From Sipunculus nudus (taxonomy: Eukaryota > Annelida > Sipuncula > Golfingiida > Sipunculidae), in the NCBI GenBank assembly GCA_026874595.1, contig CM049306.1:89694642-89758641 (forward strand): a stretch of DNA of 64,000 nt. The letters are read 5' to 3'. A model generated the notes under the pieces. The model did no database searches and was not told where the DNA came from. It saw only the letters and a list, made by a program, of their open reading frames with translations. Shown piece by piece: positions 9,174 to 21,500 of this stretch. The first letter of the stretch is position 1, and each line of letters starts with the position of its first letter. Made by a program: the position numbers and the translations under genes.

Positions 9174-9181
9174 TATATACA
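9174..9181 (-). promoter_or_regulatory. Minus-strand TATA box for the 8278-9075 gene
   Basis: GTATATAATA on the minus strand about 100 bp before the ATG. The interval up to 9585 has inverted CCAAT, a palindromic CTATATATATAG at 9368 and no gene. Confidence 0.5.
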
Positions 9182-9585
9182 CATTGTGATAGGACAGGTA
9201 TGACTCACTGCCTGCTGATTGGTCGGTACAGGTGCTGGGACATCGGAATCTTGAATATGATGTAGTATCGCAAGATAACGTGTGTCAGCTTTCGTCCAAT
9301 ATAATACATTGTGGTATCAGTTTCACAGTGTATTTGTAATAGGATCCTATGCGGAACAGCACGCGGCCTATATATATAGAGTCCGACATGCATTACTGTC
9401 TGCTCTGTTTGATCTGCAAAGAGCTGCTGTAAACATACGACTACGTGGTACTCCGAGTTAAGACGTTGTACCCGTAGTCATGTGACCGAACTAATACTCC
9501 ACTTCAGATACAGTTATATACACATCAGCATCGGTTGAAACAGATAGTGCAGGGACGCGGGCACTGCGAGAGTGACGTTGCATAA

Positions 9586-9591
9586 TATAAA
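9586..9591 (+). promoter_or_regulatory. TATA box for the IAP gene
   Basis: TATAAA 78 bp before the ATG at 9664, with a GTGACGTT half-CRE just upstream. Confidence 0.55.
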
Positions 9592-9663
9592 AACCCAGAA
9601 AGAGCTATTTCGTATGGCCAAAATGCATATAGTGAAAGTCATCTGAAAACGCTCATAGACAAA

Positions 9664-12231
9664 ATGGGCGAACGGCGAGGGGCTTCGGCGATGTGGATTG
9701 AAAAAAACAGACTGGATAGCTACCGTCAATGGCCGAAAAGGGACTTGATCGAGCCGAGGCTGATGTCGGCGGCGGGTTTATACTTTGTCGGACCACGTGA
9801 TAAAGTAAAATGTGCCTTCTGTCAAGGTGCTATGATGGGTTGGGAGACAGGGGATGATCCAGACGAGGAACATTTCCGGTATTACGGAGACCGGTGTGCG
9901 TTTGTTCGCGGGGAACCAACGAATAACGTACCACTTCCTGACGACAATAGCCCGATCCTTGCAAACAAAACTGGAGAAACGTCTTTCTACAAGGATATCC
10001 TGAAGGAACGGTTGGGCATAATTACAAAGAGACCTCGAAGGCCAAGACTGGCTACAGAGCAAAACAGACTAGCGACGTTCCGTGAATGGCCAGTGGGTAA
10101 AGAACAGACTCCCGAATCACTGGCCGAAGCCGGGTTTTACTACACAGGTAATACATGCTCGCTACATATGTAGTTAGAAAAACGACACCATTTCTTTAAC
10201 CTAAATAAACGTGTTTGATTGTTTTAGTTCGTTCTTGTAAGTCCGACCAACGGAGTATATCATATCGTATAAAATGTAATATGTCTGTAGATATCGCATC
10301 AGTCATTGGAAACGGTTCTATCCTGCATTTGTAGGCTGTGAGACGATAACTGTATATTGTTTTGGCACATGACCAAGAAACAATTTCAGATGAATAATTA
10401 TGAGACGCATATTGATTCTTTTTTTTTTTGCAACAGAAGATAATACTTCGGTCACTGATTACAGTGGTATGTATTAATTAATGTGATACGCATTTATGTT
10501 CATAACAGATGATACGTATTTTGTGTTGCAGGTGAACATGATTGTTGCCGGTGTTTTTACTGTGATGGAGGGCTTCGTGCCTGGGAACCGGGAGATGAAC
10601 CATGGGCTGAGCATGCACGTTGGTTCCCAAAATGTGGTTTTGTTATGCAGTCCAAAGGACCTGAATTCATTCACGAGGCAAACAGAAATGCAACTATGGT
10701 TAAAAGCGAGACATTGGTGATTATTCTTTACTTATCACACACATTTTACATGATCACACAGAAAAAGCATCAGACACGCATTATCCTTTAACGACAGTCA
10801 ATACAATATATTCAGTAATGCGTTTTGTTTAAGATATGAACATACGAAACCACTTTGTATCACTATATAAGGAAATATTCGTGATGACGTGTGTACACAA
10901 ACATATTATGAATCTGTTACAGGGTACCAACGCCAAAGTTAGGACCAAACGTTACTTAGAAAGCAGGAGCGAAACGCCCGAACGATCAGGTATGTGGTTT
11001 TGCTGTTAATGTTGTACTTGAGTTTCTAAGGTCAGAACATATAAATAATATATGCCAAATATGTAACATTACGTTATATTTCTGTTCAGGACTTATGTCA
11101 TGTCAGTATATTCACACAATGACTGATATTTTTATGCAAGAGCTGTCCAGTCATGTGATGAAAAACGTATTTTCCGTTTCACTTTCACATACATATCAAA
11201 TGTTTCATATAGTCATTAATACGTCTCGGCTAGACTTTAGGACTCTTTCTGATCAGAGCCATAATACCCAAGCCGTTATACTGTTGAGATACGTTGTTTG
11301 GCAAGTGAGATCGGAGCCATTGATATTCTGTGTTGATATCATGCATATTCATACTGGTAATAATTTGTGAGGTGTAGCTTCATTGTCCACATTATAAATA
11401 TTCTCAGAAACGTATTGATATTCAACACGTCGTTCGGACTCATTCACATATATTATCATATATTGTGTGCTGTTTCAAATGGCCGACATCAGAGTACGAC
11501 CCCCGACACCTGGCGGCACAAATGAGCACGGACAGAGTCCAGTTAGTCCTCAAAACGGGGATTCCCCGTGACAGAGTGGCGTCCGTCATAGAAAACAAGC
11601 TACGTACGACAGGGCAGGCGTTTGAATCCGCTGAATGTTTACTAGCTGCTGTGATGGATTCATATGAAACATCTGCTGCCAGCACTCCAGCCGCACGTGA
11701 AGCGGAAGAGAAACCGCTCGTTGGCGAAATGCAGCAGTCAAACGGGAGTGACGGTGGACCTACAAACAAACAAAGTAATCATTTGGTCAATTCAACGATA
11801 CGGTCATTTCATTACACACCCACACACACACACAATGGCAATTACGTCCTCATTTGAATGACAGTGAACAAAGCATTGTATTTGCTGAAGTATGTATATG
11901 TAACAAATATAGATCGGTGTCCGTAATATAACGTTGTAGATTACAGTCGTATGCTGATTTCTATGATTACATAACGGTTATTTAAGGTATACATCGCTTT
12001 GCATTACAATCAGTTCGTGTGTTGTTAATTTCAGATGTGGATGCCCTGATACAAGAAAAGCAGTTGTTACAAGACAAGACTATGTGTGTAATCTGTTTGG
12101 ACCAAATTCGTCAAATCATTTTCTTGCCATGCGGACATATTGTATCATGTATGGGTTGTGCATCAGACATTAGGAATTGCCCGACATGCCGGAAACTTAT
12201 CCGAGGCACAATAAAGTTTTTCTTATCCTGA
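9664..12231 (+). CDS. Inhibitor of apoptosis, BIR-BIR-UBA-RING, five exons, 404 aa
   Basis: Proposed exons are 9664-10147, 10532-10716, 10923-10989, 11493-11774 and 12035-12231. Their phases join without a break (lengths 484, 185, 67, 282, 197; total 405 codons). Exon 1 holds BIR1 (CxxC...H...C within [14 protein letters not shown]...HFRYYGDRC) and the start of BIR2. Exon 2 completes BIR2 with the peptide-groove signature [15 protein letters not shown]. Exon 4 is a UBA domain (about 11520-11660) and exon 5 an IAP RING (PCGH, then the Cys ligands). Introns are GT-AG with donors GTAATA, GTGATT, GTATGT and GTAATC; the third acceptor is weak. Family knowledge: such proteins ubiquitinate partners and block caspases or IAP antagonists. 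A CARD is missing, whereas CARD-RING genes lie nearby. It may be a host gene or one captured with introns. Confidence 0.8.
10437..10466 (+). other. Possible 30-nt cassette microexon in the IAP gene
   Basis: A long T-tract and CAACAG acceptor precede 10437, and a GTATGT donor follows 10466. The 30 nt are open in the phase set by exon 1 and would add ten residues inside BIR2 without shifting the frame. Skipping gives a normal-length BIR. Whether it is used cannot be told from sequence. Confidence 0.4.
12210..12215 (+). terminator. AATAAA inside the last IAP codons
   Basis: AATAAA lies 16 nt before the end of the IAP stop codon. No other canonical signal follows within 250 nt, so it may serve as the poly(A) signal. 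Confidence 0.35.
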
Positions 12232-12480
12232 ACGTGTGTCTTTTTACAAGCAGATGATCGAAATTCCCAGACATCTGTTCGCGAATAGTCAGCGCGTTAT
12301 TGTCCGAAGGCGTCCGTGATACTAATAACCAAAGAATATGCGATGATGGAATGGTTTCGGTTTAGTATACGACAGTGCGGACAGTATGACACATTTAAAT
12401 GACGGAGCGCCTGAAAAAAATGTTGATACAAGTCCGCTGTACCAGCCATAACTCGTTCGAGTTAATGTTGGCCTGCAACA

Positions 12481-12487
12481 TATAAAG
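12481..12487 (+). promoter_or_regulatory. TATA box for the 12553-13170 gene
   Basis: TATAAAG 72 bp before the ATG. Confidence 0.6.
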
Positions 12488-12552
12488 GTCTGTGCACATA
12501 GCACTATCCTGTAGTACGTGTCTGGTATACGACCGAATCGGGGTGTGATATC

Positions 12553-13170
12553 ATGGAACGGAAACAACCAGGTACTTTGTTCGACATATGCACGCGGTGG
12601 TTAACGTCGCGGTATATACCGCATACATTCTTTTGGCTGCTACCTACTGAACTGTACCAACGTTTGATCGAGATGTATAAAAACAACGGCGATTGTCAAC
12701 AGTGTACAACCCTGCTTACGGCGTCTCGAATCAGCTGTTGCGCCTCTAAACACTGTGTGATCGACTCCTACGACAGCGACCCGATATTGCGTTGTAAACT
12801 GTGTGGTGTCATCACATCGAAATATATGGAGCACGCAGCGCTCCATAAGGGACCTGGTCATACACCATGCGCCGTGAAGATATTATTCGAGTGGCCCGGT
12901 ATGATCGGTTTTGTCATACATTCTACTGTCGTGATATCGAAATATTGGCCAGCAGAGCATGTCGATCCCGGGGATGTTGTGGGAAACCTCTTAGCAAACG
13001 GCGAGTCACTAACAACTGAGCCCGTCAAATATTTCATGTTTATTGGGAACTGTACGTGCTTTGGATGTTACTGGGATTCCGAAAAGATCTTACGGTTCAG
13101 GCCGGACCATCTGCTGAGATTCCACAAACAGATTATGAATCACGTTTGCGTGCAACGACAACGGGTGTAG
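12553..13170 (+). CDS. Zinc-finger-like protein, 205 aa, paralogue of the 41813-42466 protein
   Basis: Two CxxC pairs (Cys48/51 and Cys81/84) frame a putative zinc site, the second within PILRCKLCGVIT followed by HAALH. The minus-strand protein at 41813 shares this layout (FCRKC, then PVLRCTKCKVIT, then HASFH), plus an EWPxMI...SxYW block and a GNCxC motif. The two are therefore diverged paralogues. I cannot name the family. Cys/His arrangement suggests a binding module rather than an enzyme. The gene is intronless with its own TATA box. ATTAAA about 30 nt past the stop is a possible poly(A) signal. Confidence 0.7.
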   Translation: MERKQPGTLFDICTRWLTSRYIPHTFFWLLPTELYQRLIEMYKNNGDCQQCTTLLTASRISCCASKHCVIDSYDSDPILRCKLCGVITSKYMEHAALHKGPGHTPCAVKILFEWPGMIGFVIHSTVVISKYWPAEHVDPGDVVGNLLANGESLTTEPVKYFMFIGNCTCFGCYWDSEKILRFRPDHLLRFHKQIMNHVCVQRQRV

Positions 13171-13913
13171 AAAGAATAGCGAGCAGTATGACGTCCTGTA
13201 TTAAATCACATGACCCAGTTGTGTCATTAGACGGACGCTAGATGATACGTGTTACATTGGCATCATACCACAATATTTTACATAATTATGATACAAAATG
13301 TACACATGTCATGTACTGGGTGAAAGCACGTGTTTCAGGCCGACCTAAAGGCGGAGGCATTGTCACAGTCTGCATGTAATGACAACATTTTGGAGTTACC
13401 AGAAGGACGTTAGATAAACACCTGCGAAGTGACAATACAAAGATCAGGTGAAGAACAAGACATTGCGCATTTACAGAATCAATTTAATATTACACGGAAA
13501 GTAACATAATATAATATAAAAACTTATAGACACACTAATTCAAGTGTGTAACCAGAGATTTGTTGATACGGATTGACGCTCGGACCAATCGTATTCAAAT
13601 ATATGGTGTTCATATTGCCTTAATATGTCAAGACATACACTGTTATTATGATACACACATGCTCGTACGTGCAGCATGAATTCAGCGATGATATTTGTAA
13701 CATATATCAGTAAAAAAACGCTTTGCAAATATCATATTTTACAAATAAAATAAAGATCAAACATATGACCTTGTGTGTTTCTCATGTCATAGTTTTGTAA
13801 TGCAAAGTGATGCCTGTGTAGAATGAATACCTGTATTATGAGTTAACTGTGCGTATAACTCTGTCTATGCAATAAATGTGTAACACAGGAAAAGGATTAA
13901 CTCACCCTATATT
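13171..13913. other. Gene-free interval
   Basis: AT-rich sequence with several AATAAA-like words (13744 and 13871, plus strand) and no frame that looks coding. Confidence 0.5.
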
Positions 13914-14162
13914 TCACAATTTCTTCCGTCGACATTTCGGGCAACGGATCAACCTGCATATATATTTCAGACGGGTCAGATTGTTTGCTTCCTCCAGTCC
14001 GTACGGGAGAAAATGTGTCACGACACAGTGCAAACACACCACGTGCTTACAGTATAGCTGATATTTCTTGTACCCGCCAGGGCAAATATTCGAAAAAACA
14101 CATTTATGTTGAGGCATTTTGTCCATACGAATATCCTCATAAACTATACAAAATATCCTCAT
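13914..14162 (-). CDS. RING-like Cys/His protein, 82 aa, possibly a fragment
   Basis: The ligand spacing resembles a RING: Cys-x5-Cys, then CKHVVCLHC (Cys-x-His-x2-Cys-x2-Cys), then CPKC near the C-terminus. The first pair is wider than the usual CxxC. Nothing recognisable precedes it, so it could be a remnant or last exon of a RING gene like those at 37416 and 63227. No TATA box or adjacent 3' splice site supports the ATG at 14162. Just downstream on the plus strand (14308-14331) is a G-rich tract. Confidence 0.4.
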   Translation of the reverse strand: MRIFCIVYEDIRMDKMPQHKCVFSNICPGGYKKYQLYCKHVVCLHCVVTHFLPYGLEEANNLTRLKYICRLIRCPKCRRKKL

Positions 14163-14879
14163 GTAAATCCATCAGTATACCGTTTATTTCACTTGTTGGA
14201 ACAGGTATGTTGGACGTGGTTTTCCATGCTATCTGTGTACCGAACGTGTGGGTTCGATGGGGACAACACACAGCAGAGTTCGAACGCTCTATCATTGAGT
14301 AATCGTATGGGGAGGGGAGGGGGGGGGGGGTGTTCGAATATCTGTGACGAGTAATGCAATCAAAATGGACCGTGATGTATGACTTCTGTTATATTTGTAT
14401 TGATAGCAATGTTTTAGCTTTTTGCAACAGTAAGTATATGTGTATGATCAACAATAAATACATTAAATCAGTACTCGTGTTTGCACAGACAGCGATGTAT
14501 CACATATCTGGGAAACGCTGCGCGATTCATTGTTTCATGATATTCCCTTAGAAAAACATACAGTCATCACATGACACGAGTCACAATAAAGTCAGATCGT
14601 GTGTTCAGATATCGTACATGCATTTTCCGATTCGATACAACACGTCACATTCATGATGTAGGTGATGTGTGATCATTAAACAACTATCTTCAGTGTTCAT
14701 CATATTGTCAGTATATGGAAAAGGTATTATAAACTAATAAACGTGGCCAATGATACATTTAAGGGGGTAATCTGGTTTATACACGAAGACACCTAGTTGT
14801 TTATAACACAGCGTCATCTGGACCACTGTATTTGAAAACAGTCACCGAACCCTGTATTCCTCTGGTCACATCCGGAGTT

Positions 14880-15400
14880 CCTGCAGACTTCGTGTGCATT
14901 ATTTCACAGGGGGTGTCTTGGTGCAAAACTATGTATCCGTCTTGGTCTCATACACCAAGGCGTATTTGCGCATTTCGTGTGATCTCAGTCACTTCTGATA
15001 TCATATGATATGGTTTGCTAATATGCCTTGTTTATGGTATACCACAGTTCATCTGTATACAGCTATAGGCGTGCTTACATTTATTTTCCAATGATCTCCC
15101 TGCGTGAAGAAAACAGCTATCTCAGTGAAATATTTCTTGCGGATTAATGACCCGTTTCCCTCTGCGTTCAGAACTGGGTGACGTGTGCATTATTTAAGGT
15201 GGGGAACAATGGTGCAAAACAGTGTGTCTGTCTTTATCTTATAAACATACGTGGGTTTGTGCAATTGCCGTAACCTCAGTCGAATGGGACATCGTTTGAG
15301 TGGTATGTAAACATTATTTTGATTTATATCACACAACTACTGATCTGCAGACTCCAATATGTGCTCACATATTTCTCTCCAATGATCTCCCGTCCTGATG
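14880..15400 (+). repeat. Diverged direct repeat, about 290 bp x 2
   Basis: TGTGCATTATTT...GGTGCAAAAC at about 14894 recurs at about 15184, and CCAATGATCTCCC at about 15090 recurs at about 15378, giving a constant offset near 290 bp. Confidence 0.6.
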
Positions 15401-16060
15401 AAAACCCAACATGATCAGTATGAATGTTACTGCTCATTTCACCCGTGGTCAGATTACATTTGTCGTCTGATGTAAGCAGCTGTGTGTTTCCTGCCACGTC
15501 AAGATTTGACAAATGCGAGTTGTCTGAGGGTGCTCTCCACATTACGATTTGAATTTTGTACAGACAACACGTCGTCAAATATCAGTATACTTTTGGAACT
15601 GGCTGGCTGGATGGACTTTCAGTTAAGAGCTTGTGCCATAAATGGTATGGTGAGTTGAACGCATTAACTGAACAGTCGTATCTAAATGTGCTGCAAACTG
15701 TGATTTGAGAGTTATTGTTTGAATTCTGGTATCATCTGGTAATACAACGAACATTTAACCGGTGTCTGTTTCTGTGATAACAGTAGAGTGCCAGATGTGA
15801 AATAGACTATAAAGACTGCCCTTTCAGGAATTGTTGCATATATACGGCGCCTGCCTGTAAGTTTGTTTAGTGACAATAGACCCGGTCGATATCTTTTTTG
15901 TTGTGAAACAGTGAAGAACCAGACACGTACCATTATATGAAATATCTAATATGATACTGTTCAGCGGACTATTCATAATTATACAACAAACCAGAAGATT
16001 TTCATTTGGTGAAAACCGTTACATCAAACATATGTAATGTGTCATGTAATAATCTGTTAC

Positions 16061-16176
16061 ATGACCACCATATCGCTCGGACATTGTGATGATAACCACA
16101 TCGCTCGGACACGGTCATGATGACCACATCGCTCGGACACGGCCATGATGACCACATCGCTCTGATACATGATGGC
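16061..16176 (+). repeat. 28-bp minisatellite, 4 copies
   Basis: The unit has the core ACCACATCGCTCGGACAC and ends GGTCATGATG. The second and third copies are almost identical and the outer two are diverged. Confidence 0.8.
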
Positions 16177-16437
16177 CTAAGGACACTTCGCTGACGGTTT
16201 GATGACGTTCGATGATGTGATCTCCAGCCAAAAGATGTGATACAGACTTCTTCATCCTGATGCAGAACCATTTATGACTCTCCTGGTGTCTGTATGCAAT
16301 GTGATAGTGCTACAGCTATACGCTGCATTTTTTGTTATTTGTTCTAGCATGACGACAGTATTCAAATAAAACACTCATCCATAACACACACACACATACA
16401 CACACTCTCACACACATATATAGATATATAATATATA

Positions 16438-16469
<32 letters not shown>

Positions 16470-17699
16470 GCAAGTATCCATATCACACGCATCCGCTATA
16501 TCATTGCGATCGATATCAGATCTCTTGTTGTTTTTCCATATGTTTGTATTATAGCGGATATACTTTTTTGTATATACTTTAATGCTCGAAGTATAACATT
16601 CTTTCTGTATTATAACATGTTTTTGTGTCGACTGTGTATACTTGTCCTTGTTTAATTACCTGTTTACAAAAATTGATAAAGTATCGATATCAGTATGTTA
16701 GTTTTGTGATATAGGTTAATATTTCTAATTTAATGAAGGAACACAAATGTGTTCAGTAAAACACTACCGTATATGCACCCTTTCTGTTAATCAGATATTT
16801 ATTTGGTAGAACTACAGTTTTTGGTACAGAGAGTTCCTTATTGGCATATCATGTAAAGCGTGGCATGTAATCTTATGTTATTTCTTGTAAGCGACCTGTA
16901 TGTATGGTCGTGATATTCTCATACTTACCGTTTTATTTCGTCATAATCCTAAAACTTGTTTTTTTTTGCTGATAACTGGTATCTAAGTATTTGTCAGTAA
17001 TGTTTTAAATATCTGCTGATCTACTGTCACACCTCTTACGATACTTACCTGTAGCTCTGTCCATTCCCTTGTGCGATGAAACATGCCAGCAGTTCATAGA
17101 GACATGCACATTTATATATATATATATATATACATATATACAGTGGAACTCCGTCTTGTAACCATCCCGCAATTACGTAATTGAACCATTACGACCATTT
17201 TCTTGTCCCGACACATAGGAAATAATTGTGTGTTAAGTGTAAATGTGTAAATAATTGTACATATAGATACAATATATATATATATATATATCTACAGATC
17301 ATATATGTTACGGGCTTTCATCAGGATGCGTTATCGTGATATGACGTACCGTACATCGTTCTCCGACTTCACGTTATGTTGCCTGTTTGACATTCCTTCC
17401 TCTTACCTCTTGTTGGGTTTTCTCTTGTTAAATTCCTCTTCCATCCACTCTTGTTTCTTCATATCCTTTCATAGGGTCAATGATATCCATATACATTTTT
17501 TACACGTATAGATGGATTGTTCCTTGTGTGACGCCTTACCTGTAGATTCCCAAGGCATTTACTTACAGGTCATCTTTAGCCAGTTTCTCCACATGTTCCT
17601 CTTGTCGATTTGATCTTACTATTGCAAACATACCTCCTAGGCATTTGTATATTACACACACACACACACATATTTATATATATCTATATATATACACAC

Positions 17700-17990
17700 A
17701 CACACATGTCATATCTCAGTGCTCGCCATTTACGGTTAACCGCTTGCACGGGGACAGTAAACGTTCCTAAAATAGTGGTAAGGCAACTAGAAGTCCCCTC
17801 CTACTTGCCCGACTGGACCAATCGGTCCAACAGAAAAACTTTACCTAAGGCATGCAAAAACGTCTTTGTGTTTTTCGATACAATCATTCATATTTGTAAG
17901 GCAAGTAAACATTCATGTAGGGCAAGTAATAGCTAGATGTTACTTACCCGGTCAGGCAAATACTTTCAAAAGTTAATGTCGAGCCCTGAA
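17700..17990. repeat. Possible dispersed repeat element
   Basis: This stretch differs in composition from its surroundings. It holds several GGCAAGTA words in both orientations and ends TTAATGTCGAGCCCTGA, an end reminiscent of short interspersed elements of marine animals. The assignment is from memory of such elements and weak. Confidence 0.3.
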
Positions 17991-20449
17991 TATATATATT
18001 GTTTTCTTGTGTGAGGGTTAGTGATCCTCACATCTTTATTTGCGACATTGTATAATGTGTATCCCCTGTTATTGTTCCCGATTTTCCCACCTCTTACAGA
18101 CGACGTTTCTTACCTACACTTAATGTTATGACAGTTTCTGGTTCTGTGTTAGTGTTCTGATCTGCTTGCACTTCTCGATCTCTTCAATGACGTATATAAA
18201 CAAAGCGATTGTTGGTACGTTCCCTTTCTCCCCAGTTCGGTTTCATATTCTTTTTATTTTTTAAGGCAATGTCCCGGACAGTTGGTTTCTTCTGTTTCAG
18301 TTATGGTACTTGCAATTTGTTGCCTTATTTTACTTACCCCACGTAACACTTTTTCATTGTTAGCGTCCTGCATGTTGGGTCGTGATATCGTTCGTATGAT
18401 TTACCGGGTCGTGTGTACTGATTTGTTTGATTATACTTACAATTTCTCCCATGGTACTGCAGGTTGGACTCTGCGATGACCTTAACTAATCGCAACATTA
18501 TTTTGCTCAGAGTATTTTTTTAAATGTCATGCTGTGTATGTTCTTGGTCTCACTCTCAATATAGATTGATTTTAGGGACGAGCCGGTCTTCCTTTTCTGT
18601 TTTGCCTTGGATGTTGACGCTATGAGGAATATCCCTTCTCAAGATGACGATATGTGAAAAGGTCCCCTTCTCAATATAAACCGACAGTAATTGTCGATTA
18701 CCGAACGGTTGTCGTAACTGCACGTGTGGTTTGACTTTTCTTTTCTGTCTCCCCTTATGATCCGCACTTTGATGGTTTTTCTCCTATGTTTGTCAATGTG
18801 TGTCGCAGGATTTCGTAAGTCCTTTTTAATCCATCTTCTATTCGACTGACACGGTGTTCCATAGATGCTTCCAATAAATGTCCAGTTCTCAAAGGCTGGT
18901 TATTGTATTCTCCATCCCACTTATCGAGACTTCATCAAGTACTAGGTTTTCGATGAGAGCTCCTGAAACCAACTAAAAATCGTTTCATGAAGCCAGTTGA
19001 TCATATTCCGTCGGCACTAGTGTTTTTTGTCTTCTGCCTCCCCGCAACATTGTAATTCATCCTTTACCCTTCTACGTCTTCTTCACTGGATGATTATGTC
19101 ACATAATCGTCACTGTCCTGTGGCTTATTTCTTGCTGGTGTTATTTCCTTTAATTTACAAAGGATGCTTTTATCGGTATTGGGAATAGGATAATCGGTTC
19201 CGGTATTACAGTCACTCGATACTTTATGTATCGATCTCCTTTATATATATACACAAATATAATACGGTGGAAACTCGTTATGTTAAAAACTCGATATTCC
19301 GGACAACTCTAGTTAAATTATTACCAAATACAACTGTGTATATATGCTTATGTAAAGTATGTATATATAAATATGTTCATGTATATAAATATATATATAT
19401 CCTGATGTTAATAGAAAATACCAATTGCAAAGTTCAAACTGCATTTCCTCTCACATTTCACCGCCGCTTAACGAGTTGATAGAAAGCGTCTCCGTTTTTT
19501 ATGATCCTACTTGTCTGGACACACACCTGTGCCTCTTTGTTTTCTTTCCCATTGTCTCCTTCGCCCAACCTTCCCTTGAACTGTGTTTCTTCCTTGTGTT
19601 TTCCAGGTTTCCTCCCTGGACATGTTTGATACAAAAAAAACTATTATGTGTTTTGTTTACTCCCTCATGTATGTGAATCGCTAACGATGTTGTTGCTGCT
19701 GTTGTTCCTTTCATCTGCTTCTCTCGTAAGCGAAAATATATCTGTTCCGTTCTCAGATATCTTGGTATTGTTGGATACGAATATAACGGAACGCATGAGA
19801 CATTGGCAGTTTTTCTTCTGAGGGCGTGTTGGCATAGCTCAGGTCCTCCGGGTCTCTTACAGCCTGTACCTTGTCCATCTCACAGCTACCTTCCATGTTG
19901 GTTCACTGTTTATCCTTTGTTGCTTCACTGAATCCAACTGTCTGCCAGTCACAGTGATTGTTCTTCCATCCCCTTTCGCGTGTAGGCCTTTTTGCTTCTC
20001 CTTCCAAGCCAAATTGTTTAGGGTGTTATAGGTTCTTCTGTAGTTGTTGTGTTGACCGGCACGCGGTGCAAAATACAGGTGGTATTGGTTCTTCCCATAA
20101 TGCAGCAATGTTACAGTTCTGACACGCTCTCCTCCAGTTGTTATAATGTAGTAAACGAATCTGGTAACGATCGGCATTAGCACCGTGAGAGTGTCCTTCT
20201 CAGCACACACTACATAATTCTTTACATTTAACATAAAAAAAGTCGATTTATTTCCCAGTTGCATGTTTGTGATACTTTCTGCAAAGACCGTCAGGTATCT
20301 TCCACAAAGTCATATAAGATAATCTCCATGTTAGAAGGCCGCTGCATGTTGTTGCAGGTATTAAACATCCATCAGCTAACGAAGGTCGCTGATGCCTGTT
20401 TCTCTTGTTCCCAAGCAGTTTGTTTCTTTGTATATATAAATATATATAC

Positions 20450-20489
<40 letters not shown>

Positions 20490-21339
20490 GTGCATTCAGT
20501 ACATCCACATATAATTACCCCGAACCCTAAACACTACATTTACGTATGTAACATGGCGCCATCAGATTTTGTCTTTACCTCGTAGAGTATTACTTACCCG
20601 ATTTTATTTTCAGATCTGTTGGCATGTTGCTATCATATTACTTTTCCTTTTTCATGGGCAATGTGCTGCTTTGAATGCTATCCGTGAACATCATCCGTCG
20701 TCCTATAAAACGGACCTCTTTTGTTTGGTCATATATGTGTCCGACGCACAATCTGTGGGTAGATATGTCGTTGTCTTTTTTGAGCCTTCTGTAATGATCG
20801 CCAAATCCTTCCAGCTGATATTTGTTTCTTACCAAACATTTTGTCCTTGCGTGCCCTTTTCCATTTTGCCTTCCGTCATGCTTACCTTGAAAGGTGTATG
20901 TTCGTGGGCTGTCGTACCGTTATAGTTATGATAATACTTCCAGCCTGTCTCTTGGTCTTACATACCCATTACACGTTTCTCATGGTTCAGGTCATGCATA
21001 ATTTTTTACTTACCAAAGAATTGTTTTCTCAACTTATACTCTTGTTGCCTATCAGTTGTTTATTCCCAATCCCTTTCCTGTGTTTGGAGCAATATAATGC
21101 TTTGTTTTGTAATATGGTACTCACCATTTTTTATATTTTTGTTTACAACTCTTTTGTGAACCCTTCCATCCTTTCTATTTGCTAATGTTGCTTACCCATA
21201 CATAGTTTTCCCTGTATGTATATATGATGGGCGCAGTGTCTGCTGTGCCTATGTCCCTTGTTCTCATCAGACTGACACGGTCAAACCTGCGCTTCGTTTT
21301 TTTCTGTCATGTATCTTTTATGATAACAATAAAACATAT

Positions 21340-21500
21340 TACTCCCCTGCCGAGACTATAACCTTGCCGTGGTAGGGGAGCTTGTGTACTTCAATGACCC
21401 TGTGAGCTCTGCTGGCGTAGATTTTATCTATATTGAGGGACACCCATGCCAGAAAGGTCACACGGGTAGAAGTCAGACGAATAATAGTCTCATCCATCCC
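21340..21500 (+). mobile_element. Possible non-LTR retrotransposon 5' fragment
   Basis: ACCTTGCCGTGGTAGGGGAG, followed by CTTGTGTACTTCAATGACCC and then GGGACACCCATGCC, resembles a leader motif I recall from several animal non-LTR retrotransposons. No reverse transcriptase frame follows, so this would be a short remnant. Confidence 0.35.

Noticed and set aside
16061-16176. Possible CRISPR array
   Set aside because: Four head-to-tail 28-bp copies without unique spacers in eukaryotic DNA; a minisatellite.
20248-20508. Membrane-like minus-strand frame with IYIYIY repeats
   Set aside because: Translation of a (TA)n microsatellite.
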